Positions 17,056 through 25,548 of a stretch of 64,000 nucleotides of DNA are shown one piece after another; the first letter of the stretch is position 1; each line of letters starts with the position of its first letter. This DNA comes from Mycobacterium sp. 1164985.4 (GTDB taxonomy: Bacteria > Actinomycetota > Actinomycetes > Mycobacteriales > Mycobacteriaceae), in the NCBI RefSeq assembly GCF_001668575.1, contig NZ_LZMD01000070.1, positions 62,001 to 126,000 of the forward strand, in the 5' to 3' direction. The translations under genes were made by a program, and so were the position numbers. Under the pieces are notes generated by a model. The model was not told the DNA's origin, did no database searches, and was given only the letters and a program-made list of their open reading frames with translations.

Positions 17056-18516
17056 TCAGCGCAACCGGTCGCGCAACTCCCGCTTGAGCACCTTGCCATA
17101 GCTGTTCTTCGGCAGTTCGTCGATGAACTCGTAGCGCTTCGGGCGCTTGAACCGGGCGATGCGCTCGAGCAGATGCGCATCCAGCTCCTCAGGCGACACC
17201 GACCCGACGATGAACGCGACCACGACCTCACCCCACTCTTCATCGGGTGCGCCGACGACACCGGCCTCGACCACCGCCGGATGCTCGAGCAGCACCTCCT
17301 CGACCTCGCGCGGATAGATGTTGCTGCCGCCGCTGATGACCACATCCTTGGACCTGTCGCGCAGCGTGAGGTAGCCGCGGTCGTCGAACGAGCCCATGTC
17401 ACCGGTGTGCAACCAACCGTCCTGCAGCGTCGCGACGGTCGCGTCGGGGTTCTGCCAGTAACCCGACATGACGACGTCGCCGCGGCAGACGATCTCACCG
17501 ATCTCGCCGACGTTCGCGGGCGTCCCGTCGGCGCGCAGCACTGCCACGTCCACCCCCGACCGTGCATAGCCCACCGACCCGAGCACGGCGTCGTCCGCTG
17601 CGGCGTGGTCCGCACGACGCAATCCGGTGATCGTCATCGGCGCCTCGCCCTGGCCGTACAGCTGCACGAAGACAGACCCGAACGCGGCCATCGCCGTCTT
17701 CAGGCTCTCGACGTACATCGGGCCGCCGCCGTAGACAATGGTGCGCAGGTTGTGAGGGCATGCGCGGCCGGTCTGCACCAGGCGTTGCACCATCGTCGGC
17801 GCCAGGAACGCGCTGCACCCGGGATGGCGCTCGCACAGGTCGAGGAACTCGTCGGCCTCAAACGCCCCCGACTCCGGGATCACCTGGCGCGCCGCGCGCA
17901 GCACGTACGGCGGGATGTAGAGGCCCGAGCCGTGTGACATCGGAGCGCCGTGCACAAGCGTGCAGTTCTCGTCGGGTGAATCGAAGTCGGCCAGGTGTGA
18001 CACCGTCATCGCCAACAGATTGCGGTGCGACAGCATCGCGCCCTTGGATTTGCCGGTCGTCCCGCTGGTGTAGAACAGCCACGCCAGCGTTTCGGGATCG
18101 GTGGTGGGCGGCGGTGACGGCTCTGCGGTGAACCACTCGTCGTAGCCGTCGCTCCCGATGACCGCGATCGGAACCTCGGTCTCGGGCCCGAGGGTCGCGG
18201 CGATCTTCGGCGAGGCGAACACCTGTGTGGCGCCGGAATCCTCGAGAATCTGCACCATCTCACGCGGGTGCAGCTTGTAATTGATGGGCACATAAACACA
18301 TTCGGCCGCCCACACCCCGAACATCAGCTCGATGATCTGCGGGCAGTTCTCGCTGGCGACCGCAATCCTCGCGCCACGATCGCGCAGCGACGCGCCCAAG
18401 CGCAGGGACCGCGCACGCAGCTGCGTCCACGTCTGATGTTGCCGCTCACCGTGATACACCGCGCCGCGGTCACCGAAACGGCTCGCGGCCTGATCGAGCA
18501 GGGAAAACAGGTTCAC
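17056..18516 (-). CDS. Acyl-CoA synthetase (AMP-forming), FadD-like
   Basis: The 486-residue ANL-superfamily adenylating enzyme has the P-loop YTSGTTGKSKG (149-159), the Y-x-T/GE-type segment around VQLYGQGEAPMTITG, the GDMGSFDDRGYLTLRDRSKD hinge and the C-terminal catalytic lysine segment KNSYGKVLKREL. It would activate a carboxylic acid to its CoA thioester. GTG 18516 overlaps the SDR stop (GTGA) and is preferred; ATG 18531 is an alternative. It is the fifth gene of the leftward island operon. The island's second FadD-like enzyme lies two genes upstream, suggesting activation at two stages or of two substrates. Confidence 0.9.
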   Translation of the reverse strand: MNLFSLLDQAASRFGDRGAVYHGERQHQTWTQLRARSLRLGASLRDRGARIAVASENCPQIIELMFGVWAAECVYVPINYKLHPREMVQILEDSGATQVFASPKIAATLGPETEVPIAVIGSDGYDEWFTAEPSPPPTTDPETLAWLFYTSGTTGKSKGAMLSHRNLLAMTVSHLADFDSPDENCTLVHGAPMSHGSGLYIPPYVLRAARQVIPESGAFEADEFLDLCERHPGCSAFLAPTMVQRLVQTGRACPHNLRTIVYGGGPMYVESLKTAMAAFGSVFVQLYGQGEAPMTITGLRRADHAAADDAVLGSVGYARSGVDVAVLRADGTPANVGEIGEIVCRGDVVMSGYWQNPDATVATLQDGWLHTGDMGSFDDRGYLTLRDRSKDVVISGGSNIYPREVEEVLLEHPAVVEAGVVGAPDEEWGEVVVAFIVGSVSPEELDAHLLERIARFKRPKRYEFIDELPKNSYGKVLKRELRDRLR

Positions 18517-19289
18517 TGCCGCGCCACCCATTCGGAGTTCAGCGCGAAGTCCGACAGATATTTCGTCGAACTCCACCCGCCGTCGACCACAATCGTCTGC
18601 CCGTTGATGAAACTCGCGCCGTCCGAACACAGGAACGCCACGGTGCTGGCGATGTCGTTCACCTCGCCGAGTCGCGGGTACGGTGTCATCTCCGTGTTGA
18701 TCTTGCGGAACCGCTCGTCTTCGAGGCGTGTGGACACCATCGGTGTCAGGGTGACCCCGGGAGCCACTGCGTTGCAACGGATTCCCTGAGGTCCGTACTG
18801 ACACGCGATGTGCTGCGTAAGCGAGGTCAACCCGCCCTTGGCCGCGGAGTACGCACCACCACGCAAACCGCCGACGACGGCGAAAGTCGACGTCACGTTG
18901 ACGATCCCGGACCCCGCCCCCATATGCACGATCACGTCGCGAGCCAGCCGGAACGGCGCCCGCAGCATCAGTCCCAGAAAGTAGTCGAGGGACTCGTCGT
19001 CGGTCTCGTGCAACGGCTTCGGGCTGCCCACCCCGGCGTTGTTCACCAGGAAGTCGATGTGCCCCCACCGGTCGAGCGCCGCCTGCACGATCCGCTGCGG
19101 TGCATCGTCGGCGGTCAGGTCGACAGCGACGGTGGCAATACGGTCGGCGTCACCGACGGCCTGCTCCAGCTCGGCAAGCCGGCTTTCGTCGCGGCCGGTA
19201 CCCAGCACGGCCATGCCGGCCTCGGCCAGCTTGGTCGCACATCCGAAGCCGATACCGCTGCTTGCCCCGGTCACGATCGCTACCTGCAT
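18513..19289 (-). CDS. Short-chain dehydrogenase/reductase
   Basis: The 258-residue classical SDR has the NAD(P) motif TGASSGIG (7-14), NNAG in FLVNNAGVGSP, the catalytic tyrosine-lysine motif Y-S-A-A-K and the C-terminal segment VAFLCSDGASFINGQTIVVDGGW. It likely oxidises an alcohol or reduces a ketone. ATG 19289 was chosen because the Rossmann motif follows directly; upstream codons of the open frame lie inside the preceding synthetase gene. It overlaps that gene by 10 bp and the following one by 4 bp, so it is co-translated within the gntR operon. Confidence 0.9.
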   Translation of the reverse strand: MQVAIVTGASSGIGFGCATKLAEAGMAVLGTGRDESRLAELEQAVGDADRIATVAVDLTADDAPQRIVQAALDRWGHIDFLVNNAGVGSPKPLHETDDESLDYFLGLMLRAPFRLARDVIVHMGAGSGIVNVTSTFAVVGGLRGGAYSAAKGGLTSLTQHIACQYGPQGIRCNAVAPGVTLTPMVSTRLEDERFRKINTEMTPYPRLGEVNDIASTVAFLCSDGASFINGQTIVVDGGWSSTKYLSDFALNSEWVARQ

Positions 19290-20830
19290 TCCAGCTCCGC
19301 TCGTATCCGATGCTTCAACACTTTCCCGGCGTCGTTCTTCGGCAACGCCTCCCAAACCACCACCTGCTCAGGCGCTTTGAACCGCGCCACACCGTGCTCC
19401 TCGAGCAGGGCCCGCATGTCCGCCACGTCGGGAGGTGGCCGGTCGGTGGCGACGACGACGGCGCACGCCCGCTCACCGGTGCGCTCATCCGGTACGCCGA
19501 CGACCGCGATCTCCGCGATGCCCGGATGCCCGATGAGGATGTCCTCGATCTCCTTGGGGGAGATGTTCTCGCCGTTGCGGATGATGATGTCCTTCGCGCG
19601 ACCGGTCACGACCAGGAAGCCGTCGTCGACCCACCGGCCGAGATCACCGGTGCGGAAGTAACCCTCGTCGTCGAAGGCGGCGGTCTCGTCGTCGGGATGC
19701 AGGTAGCCGACGAGCATCTGCGGTCCTCGGGCGCGGATCTCGCCGTCGACCAGTTTGACGTCGGCGATGCCCGGTCTGCCGTCGGTGTCCGCCGCGTGCT
19801 CGGTGTTGTCCAGTGAGCCCACGGTGGTCACCGGAACCTCGGTCGACCCGTACACCCGCGACACCGCCGCCTTGTCGAAATAGGCGGTGGCGCTGCGGAT
19901 CAGCGACGGCGGTACCGATGCGCCCCCGCAGATGAACACCTTCAACTCGGGTAACCGCGTGGCGGCGCGCTCGGCCGCGAAGAGCAGTCCGTCGAGAAAC
20001 GGTGTGGCCCCCGCCATGTGCGTGACCCGCTCGTCGAGCATCAGCGCCACTGCCGCGTCCGGGTCCCAACGCTGCATCAGCACGGCGGTGCTTCCGAGCA
20101 GGAGGGGACACTCGAATGCGTAGATCGAACCGCCGATGTGCGCGATCGGGGACGGCACCAGGAAGGTGTCTCCGGCCTCGATGCGCCAGTGCTCTCCGAT
20201 CTGACCGATCAGGGCATGGATCGAATTGTGCGTGTGCAGGACGCCTTTCGGCCGGCCCGTGGTCCCCGACGTGTAGAGGATCATGCGCACCGTGTCGGCA
20301 TTCAGCACCGGCAGCACGCCCGGTCCCTCACCGCCGAACAGCGACTCGTACGGGGTGTGCTGACCCGCGCCCCCACGCACCACGATGACCTCCGGCGGGG
20401 CGGCCATCGCACCGGTGACCCGGTCGAGCATCGCGACGTAGTCGTGCTTGTTGAAGCCCGATGGCACGAAGATCGCACGGACGTCGGCGTCGCGCAGGAT
20501 GAACGACAGTTCGTGATCGCGCAGCGAAGGCAGGATCGGGTTGACCACCATGCCTGCCAACGTCGCCGCGTAGTAGACGACCGCGGCCTCCTGCCAGTTC
20601 GGCAGCATGAACGACACCACGCTTCCGGCAGGCATCCGCGACATCAACACCTGCGCCAGCGTGAGCGCCCGGTCGTGAAGTTCCCGGCAGCTGACCCGAA
20701 CGTCGCCGTCCACCAATACGGTTCGGTCGGGTGTCGAGGTGGCCGCATCGCGCAGCGCGTCGGCCAGCGTGTCGTGCACCCACAGCCCTCGCCGATAGGC
20801 GTCAGCGCTGCGCTTCTCGTCGACACGCAC
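19280..20830 (-). CDS. Acyl-CoA synthetase (AMP-forming), FadD/cyclohexanecarboxylate-CoA ligase-like
   Basis: The 516-residue ANL enzyme has YTSGTTGRPKG (186-196), GGASVPPSLI, YGSTEVPVTT, the GDLGRWVDDGFLVVTGRAKDIIIRNGENISPKEIE segment and a C-terminal catalytic lysine in KNDAGKVLKHRI. The GENIS and ARFKAPE segments resemble ligases of cyclic or medium-chain acids, but that is a weak clue. GTG 20830 was chosen because it lies 8 bp after the gntR stop; the larger open frame upstream only shadows gntR and the propeller gene. It is the third gene of the leftward operon. Confidence 0.9.
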   Translation of the reverse strand: MRVDEKRSADAYRRGLWVHDTLADALRDAATSTPDRTVLVDGDVRVSCRELHDRALTLAQVLMSRMPAGSVVSFMLPNWQEAAVVYYAATLAGMVVNPILPSLRDHELSFILRDADVRAIFVPSGFNKHDYVAMLDRVTGAMAAPPEVIVVRGGAGQHTPYESLFGGEGPGVLPVLNADTVRMILYTSGTTGRPKGVLHTHNSIHALIGQIGEHWRIEAGDTFLVPSPIAHIGGSIYAFECPLLLGSTAVLMQRWDPDAAVALMLDERVTHMAGATPFLDGLLFAAERAATRLPELKVFICGGASVPPSLIRSATAYFDKAAVSRVYGSTEVPVTTVGSLDNTEHAADTDGRPGIADVKLVDGEIRARGPQMLVGYLHPDDETAAFDDEGYFRTGDLGRWVDDGFLVVTGRAKDIIIRNGENISPKEIEDILIGHPGIAEIAVVGVPDERTGERACAVVVATDRPPPDVADMRALLEEHGVARFKAPEQVVVWEALPKNDAGKVLKHRIRAELECR

Positions 20831-20838
20831 GGGTAGGC

Positions 20839-21576
20839 CTAACCCTTGATCCGGCGCATGGTCATCGAATGCCGGTACCGCGACGACGGATGGGTGTTGA
20901 CGGTCACCTGTGCGACCTCCCCGTCGGAGGTGGTGTAGGTGCGGCGCATCTCCAGGGCGGCGCTGCCCGCCTCGACCTTCAGCGCGCCGGCGAGTTCCGG
21001 CGTCACGGTGATGGCCGCCATCTCCTGATGCACCTCGACGACGCTGACCCCGAACAGGTCCTCGATGAGCGGGAAGATCGGCCCCGAATGCCGTTGCAGT
21101 AGACGGCCGACCGCCGCGAACGCCCGGTTGATGTAGTACTCGGTCGTGCAGACGGGCGTGTCGCTGCCCTCGGCCTGCCGACAACCGCGGACCGCGAGCC
21201 ACTGCGAACCGGCCTGCAACCCGGTGCGGTCCGCCAGCTCGTCGTCGACGGTGACCATCGCGTTGGACTCGATCGTCAGCTGTGCCCCTGCGGCGAACGC
21301 CAGCAGGTCGTCGATCGAGACCACGTCCTGGGCATAGGAATTCGATGCCGGGCGGGGGACCACCAGCGTGCCCGCCCGCGGTCGCGACGCGATCAGGTTG
21401 TCCTCCCGCAGCCGGCGCAGCGCCTCGCGCACGGTGTAGCGGCTGACCGCGAAGCGTTCGCACAGCTGCTGTTCGGTGGGCAACTGCGAGCCGACGGGAT
21501 AGATCCCGTCGACGATCTCCTTGCGCAGGGTCCGCGCCACCTGCAGGTAGCGATGGTCGGTGGGGCTGACGGTCAT
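20839..21576 (-). CDS. GntR-family transcriptional regulator (HutC/UTRA type)
   Basis: The 245-residue protein has an N-terminal winged helix (GSQLPTEQQLCERFAVSRYT, then VREALRRLREDNLIASRPRAGTLV, residues 28-72) and a C-terminal UTRA effector domain (about 90-240, ending SSRYRHSMTMRRIKG). UTRA-type GntR repressors bind small acids or metabolites and release paired palindromic operators. It is the second gene of the leftward operon, overlapping the propeller gene by 4 bp (ATGA). Two similar 12-bp palindromes in the divergent region at 23.2-23.3 kb are its likely operators, making it the local regulator of the island. Confidence 0.92.
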   Translation of the reverse strand: MTVSPTDHRYLQVARTLRKEIVDGIYPVGSQLPTEQQLCERFAVSRYTVREALRRLREDNLIASRPRAGTLVVPRPASNSYAQDVVSIDDLLAFAAGAQLTIESNAMVTVDDELADRTGLQAGSQWLAVRGCRQAEGSDTPVCTTEYYINRAFAAVGRLLQRHSGPIFPLIEDLFGVSVVEVHQEMAAITVTPELAGALKVEAGSAALEMRRTYTTSDGEVAQVTVNTHPSSRYRHSMTMRRIKG

Positions 21577-23180
21577 GTTCGTCGCAGCGCCAGCACGCTG
21601 CCCTCACCGTCGGCCGACACATACAGCGTGCCGTCGCGGCCGACGGTGATACCCGCGAACGGTCCCTGCGGCCCGGAGAACGGCGGCATTCCCTTGAGCG
21701 GCTTGGGTTCCACGCCCGGTGGGGGACCGACCGGCAGATCGGATGCGATGGTGGTGCGCTCGCCGCCGGCCAGGTCCACCGCGACGACCTCCTTGGCGCC
21801 CGCGTCGACGATGTAGAGCACACCCTCGGCGATCGCGACGCCCTGCGGCTTCTGCAAGCCGTCGACCACTGTCTCCGTCCCGCCGCCGACCGCGACCACG
21901 CGCCCCGCTCCGGACTCGGCGACCAACACGCGGCCGTCGTCGTCGAACACCACGCCGACGGGGTCCCGCAGATCCGTCGCCAGCACCTCGGTGCCGCCCG
22001 AGCCCAGCGCGTGCGCCCGTCCTGTGCCGAGTTCGGTGAACACGATCCGCTCGCCCGGCCCGGCCGCCACACCGTAGAGCTGGTCGAAACCGTCTGCCAG
22101 ATAATCGGTCTCGCCGTCGGCCGGACGGTAGCGCGCGATCTGGCCACCCGAGGTGGCGACCACGAACGCACCGCCGGCGACGGGCGCCAGGCCGCGCAGG
22201 AAACCGGGATAGCCGGGGGAGAACAGCATCCCGACCGTCTGCAGCGATCCGTCGTCGCCGACGGTGTAGAAGTAGGTGCCGTCGGCGACGTAGAGCCGGC
22301 CGTCCTCACCGACCGCAAGATCGAGCGGCCAGTTCAAACCGCCGCCGAGCAGAGTGCGGGTCTCGCCGACGCCCACGATCTCGGTGATCTCACCGGTGAA
22401 GTTCGAGACGAACAACCGGTCCCCGACGAACGTCAGGTTGTCCAAACCCGGGTTGAGCTGGGCCAGAAGCGTTTTCTCGCCGCTGCGCGGGTCGATCCTC
22501 AGTACCTGCCCGCTGGCCACCTGCGTCGAGACCAGATTGCCCTGCGCATCGAACTTCACGGCGTCGGGAACACCCAGGTCGGCGGCCACCCGTTGCGGTT
22601 CGCCGCCCGCGGGGTCGATGCGCCAGATCTCATTGGCCGTCATCAACGGGTAGTAGAGGAGGCCGTCCGGGCCCACCTCCATGGCGTTCGGCGACGGCAG
22701 GTTCTCGAGCAGAATCCGCTCCGCGCCGGTGGCACGGTCGAGTTCCATCAGCCGTCCGCCGTCGCGGCACTCGTTGATGAACAGGCGATCCTGATGCACG
22801 GTGATGCCGTTTGCGCACGGCAGGTCGTCGCGCAGCACCCGCGTGCGGCCCGAGGCGTCACGCACGCTGACCCGCCCGTCCATCACCTCGGTGGCGAAAA
22901 GGTTGCCGTCACCGTCGAACGCGACATCGTCGGGGGCGATGATGTCGCCGCCCTTGGCGCTGACCGTCTCCAGGTTTCCCGTGCCCAGATCGAGCGCGCT
23001 GATCTGGCTGCCCGTCACCTGGGCGACGTAGACGCGGCTGTCCGGGCCGGTGCGCAGACCGTTCGCGCCGAACAGGCGGCTCGGTGCGGTGATCCGCTCG
23101 ACGCGCCACCCCTGCGCTGCCGTCGGGCTGCCACCCGGATAGCGAGACTGCTGCAAGGACCCCGTCGCCGATCGCGTCAT
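21573..23180 (-). CDS. NHL/SMP-30-like beta-propeller protein
   Basis: The 535-residue protein consists of repeated strands with motifs such as DVAFDGDGNLFATE, AMEVGPDGLLYYP, DAVKFDAQGNLVST, DLAVGEDGRLYVAD and GITVGRDGTLYVSAD. This is typical of SMP-30/gluconolactonase or virginiamycin-B-lyase-like propellers, some of which are lactonases. No signal peptide is visible. ATG 23180 was preferred, 8 nt after a possible -10 TAACGT; the open frame runs 18 bp further. As first gene of the gntR operon, it could hydrolyse a lactone or ester formed by the island's BVMO-type monooxygenase (inference), or be a binding protein. Confidence 0.8.
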   Translation of the reverse strand: MTRSATGSLQQSRYPGGSPTAAQGWRVERITAPSRLFGANGLRTGPDSRVYVAQVTGSQISALDLGTGNLETVSAKGGDIIAPDDVAFDGDGNLFATEVMDGRVSVRDASGRTRVLRDDLPCANGITVHQDRLFINECRDGGRLMELDRATGAERILLENLPSPNAMEVGPDGLLYYPLMTANEIWRIDPAGGEPQRVAADLGVPDAVKFDAQGNLVSTQVASGQVLRIDPRSGEKTLLAQLNPGLDNLTFVGDRLFVSNFTGEITEIVGVGETRTLLGGGLNWPLDLAVGEDGRLYVADGTYFYTVGDDGSLQTVGMLFSPGYPGFLRGLAPVAGGAFVVATSGGQIARYRPADGETDYLADGFDQLYGVAAGPGERIVFTELGTGRAHALGSGGTEVLATDLRDPVGVVFDDDGRVLVAESGAGRVVAVGGGTETVVDGLQKPQGVAIAEGVLYIVDAGAKEVVAVDLAGGERTTIASDLPVGPPPGVEPKPLKGMPPFSGPQGPFAGITVGRDGTLYVSADGEGSVLALRRT

Positions 23181-23188
23181 GACCTGGC

Positions 23189-23194
23189 ACGTTA
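23189..23194 (-). promoter_or_regulatory. Candidate -10 box for the leftward gntR operon
   Basis: On the minus strand this reads TAACGT (TANNNT) and lies 8 nt before the propeller ATG. The upstream operator-like site at 23206-23217 would cover the promoter spacer. Confidence 0.4.
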
Positions 23195-23205
23195 GCAAGC
23201 TCGCT

Positions 23206-23217
23206 TAGTCCAGACAA
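23206..23217. promoter_or_regulatory. Probable GntR operator, left site
   Basis: TAGTCCAGACAA matches the perfect palindrome at 23302-23313 at 10 of 12 positions. It lies 25 bp upstream of the start of the leftward operon. Confidence 0.6.
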
Positions 23218-23301
23218 TAGGCCGCGAAAGAAGCCATGCGGGCCTTGACGGCTTGATTCGCGCTGGGGAATAGTGTTCTGCAACATGGAGAGCAGTATTC
23301 G

Positions 23302-23313
23302 TTGTCCGGACAA
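23302..23313. promoter_or_regulatory. Probable GntR operator, right site (perfect palindrome)
   Basis: TTGTCCGGACAA is a perfect 12-bp palindrome ending 6 nt before the SDR ATG at 23320. Its size and symmetry suit a GntR winged-helix dimer, and a bound dimer would block the rightward transcript. Confidence 0.7.
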
Positions 23314-23319
23314 ATAACA

Positions 23320-24165
23320 ATGGGCGACCTGTTGAGGCTGGACGGCCGCGTTGTGGTGGTATCGGGTGCCGGCGGTGGCGGGATCGGCACCACCGTGACC
23401 CGGATGGCCGCCGAGGCGGGTGCGACGGTGGTGGCCGTCAGCCGGTCGAAGGAGAACCTCGACAAGCACGTCGGGCCTCTGGTCGATGCGGGCCTGCCGG
23501 TCGTTCCGGTCTCTGCCGACGCTTCCACCGACGACGGCATCGCCGCGGTCATGGATCAGGTCCGCCGGACCGACGGGGACCTGTACGGGTTGGTGAACAT
23601 CGCCGGCGGCGCGGCGCCGGCGACCTGGATGCCGTCCACGCGGGTGACGCGGGAGGACTGGCGGGCGCTGTTCACCGCCAACCTCGAGACCGCGTTCTTC
23701 ATGAGCCAGGCCGTCGCGGCAGAGATCCGCACCGGCGGCAATCCCGGATCGATCGTCTCGGTGTCGTCGATCAGCGGGATGAACACCGCACCGTTCCACA
23801 TCGCGTACGGCACGGCGAAGGCGGCGGTGGTCGCGATGACGCGCACCATGGCCGCCGAATTGGCGATCGACAACATCCGCGTCAACGCGGTGGCGCCGGG
23901 GGTGACCGAGACCGCCGCGTCGCGCACCTACGTCGACGTCGACCCCGACCGGGATCGGCGCGCGATCGCGATGGGTAGGCGCGGCCGCCCCGAAGAGCAG
24001 GCGGGCGCGATCCTGTTCCTGCTGTCGGACCTCTCGAGCTACATCACCGGACAGGCGTTGCTCGTCGACGGTGGGCTCAACCTGAAGTGGACACACCTCG
24101 GCGCCGACAACACGTCGCTGTTCTTGAAAGACGAAACCTTCCGCGCAGAGATCAGTCGGTTCTAA
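23320..24165 (+). CDS. Short-chain dehydrogenase/reductase
   Basis: The 281-residue SDR has a glycine motif SGAGGGGIG (12-20, with Ser instead of Thr at the start), a catalytic Y-G-T-A-K and the family segment ITGQALLVDGGLNLKWTHLG. An unusual C-terminal tail of about 25 residues (GADNTSLFLKDETFRAEISRF) follows the fold. ATG 23320 was chosen over a TTG at 23302 that lies inside the palindromic operator. It is the first gene of the rightward island series and lies 9 bp before the Rieske oxygenase gene, so it may dehydrogenate the alcohol or diol that oxygenase makes. Confidence 0.9.
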   Translation: MGDLLRLDGRVVVVSGAGGGGIGTTVTRMAAEAGATVVAVSRSKENLDKHVGPLVDAGLPVVPVSADASTDDGIAAVMDQVRRTDGDLYGLVNIAGGAAPATWMPSTRVTREDWRALFTANLETAFFMSQAVAAEIRTGGNPGSIVSVSSISGMNTAPFHIAYGTAKAAVVAMTRTMAAELAIDNIRVNAVAPGVTETAASRTYVDVDPDRDRRAIAMGRRGRPEEQAGAILFLLSDLSSYITGQALLVDGGLNLKWTHLGADNTSLFLKDETFRAEISRF

Positions 24166-24174
24166 GGAGTTGAG

Positions 24175-25545
24175 ATGACCGAGACCCAGCCCAGAGTCGA
24201 AGCGCCAGAAGAACTCTGCGAGCCGATGACGATCCCTGTCGAGGCCTACGTCTCTGAGGAGTATGCGCGCGCCGAGCGGGACAAGCTGTGGCGCAAGGTC
24301 TGGCAGCAGGTCGGACGCGTTGAAGAGCTTCCGGAGGCCGGTAGCTACCTGACCTACGACGTTCTCGACGATTCGATCATCGTGGTGCGTACCGGACCCG
24401 ACGAGTTTCGGGCCCACCACAACGTGTGCATGCACCGCGGCCGCCGTCTCGTCGACACACCGGATGGCGAGAAGAACGCGTGTGGTCGCGCCCGCAAGTC
24501 GTTCGTCTGCGGATTCCACGGGTGGACATACGGTCTCGACGGCGCCTGCACTCACATTCGCGAACAGGACGACTGGAACGGCGCGCTCACCCAGCAGAAC
24601 ACCCACCTCGCGCCCGTGCAGGTCGACACGTGGGGCGGTTGGCTGTTCATCAACATGGATCCCGACTGCGAGCCGCTGGCCGACTACCTGTTTCCGGCCG
24701 CCAAGATCCTCGACCCGTTCGGGCTGGAGAACATGCGCTACAAGTGGCGCAAATGGCTGTACTTCGACTGCAATTGGAAGGTCGCGCTGGAGGCCTTCAA
24801 CGAGACCTACCACGTGTTCACCACCCACCCGGAGTTCAACAAGTTCGGCGAGTTCAAGGGCTGGGCCAAGGTGCAAGGCAAGCACAGCAACATCGGGTAC
24901 GACGCGCCGAAGGACATGGAGGCCACCAAGTCCAAGATTCGGCTGGGCATCGGCGACGACCCGCGGGTCTCCACCGCCGAGATGCAGATGTACACCTGGG
25001 AGCAGACCAACGCGACCACCACCGAGACGCTGGTGAACGCTGCCAAGCGGCTGGTCGACGAACTACCCGAGGGCACACCTCCCGACAAGGTGCTCGAGCA
25101 CTGGCTGGCGTCGGCCAGGCGCGACGACGAGGCCCGCGGCGTCATCTGGCCCACCATCCCGCCCGACATCCTCGGTCAGGCGGGCACGGCCTGGCAGATC
25201 TTCCCGAACTTCCAAGTCGGACAGGGGTTGACGACCGCGCTGTGCTACGGCGCCAAGCCGCATCCGAGCTATGACCCGAACAAGTGCATCTTCGAGGTGG
25301 CCACGTTGGAACTGTTCCCGAAGGGCCAGGAGCCGCAGACGGAATGGGAGTACACGCCCAAGGACAGTCCGAACTGGCTTTCGGTGCTGCCCCAGGACTT
25401 CTCGAACATGGCAGCGGTGCAGCAGGGCATGAAGTCGCTCGGCTTCCCCGGCACCAGACCCAACCCGTACCGCGAACGCAGCACCGTGAACCTGCACTAT
25501 CAACTGTCCAAGTACATGGGCACCGGCGAACCGAAAGAGCTCTGA
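24175..25545 (+). CDS. Rieske non-haem iron oxygenase, alpha subunit
   Basis: The 456-residue protein has a Rieske [2Fe-2S] site C85-M-H87 and C112-x2-H115. Its mononuclear iron site is H213 and H218 in ETYHVFTTHPEF. The residue three before H213, normally the bridging aspartate that links the two metal centres of neighbouring subunits, is E210. Enzymes of this type hydroxylate or demethylate aromatic, alicyclic or amine substrates with O2 and electrons from a reductase. No ferredoxin or reductase gene is in the window, so the redox partner must be elsewhere. AAGGAG precedes the ATG. It follows the SDR and precedes a flavin monooxygenase. Confidence 0.93.
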   Translation: MTETQPRVEAPEELCEPMTIPVEAYVSEEYARAERDKLWRKVWQQVGRVEELPEAGSYLTYDVLDDSIIVVRTGPDEFRAHHNVCMHRGRRLVDTPDGEKNACGRARKSFVCGFHGWTYGLDGACTHIREQDDWNGALTQQNTHLAPVQVDTWGGWLFINMDPDCEPLADYLFPAAKILDPFGLENMRYKWRKWLYFDCNWKVALEAFNETYHVFTTHPEFNKFGEFKGWAKVQGKHSNIGYDAPKDMEATKSKIRLGIGDDPRVSTAEMQMYTWEQTNATTTETLVNAAKRLVDELPEGTPPDKVLEHWLASARRDDEARGVIWPTIPPDILGQAGTAWQIFPNFQVGQGLTTALCYGAKPHPSYDPNKCIFEVATLELFPKGQEPQTEWEYTPKDSPNWLSVLPQDFSNMAAVQQGMKSLGFPGTRPNPYRERSTVNLHYQLSKYMGTGEPKEL

Positions 25546-25548
25546 GCA

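Noticed and set aside
18517..19068. N-terminal extension of the second acyl-CoA synthetase frame
   Set aside because: It overlaps the SDR in another frame and is not protein-like. The GTGA overlap gives the natural start.
20836..22318. 5' extension of the acyl-CoA synthetase frame (total 1012 codons)
   Set aside because: The extension is out of frame with gntR and the propeller gene and shows no conserved sequence. The synthetase starts at GTG 20830.
23302..23319. TTG start at 23302 for the SDR
   Set aside because: It lies inside the palindromic operator, adds residues before the usual SDR start, and has no ribosome site; ATG 23320 fits better.
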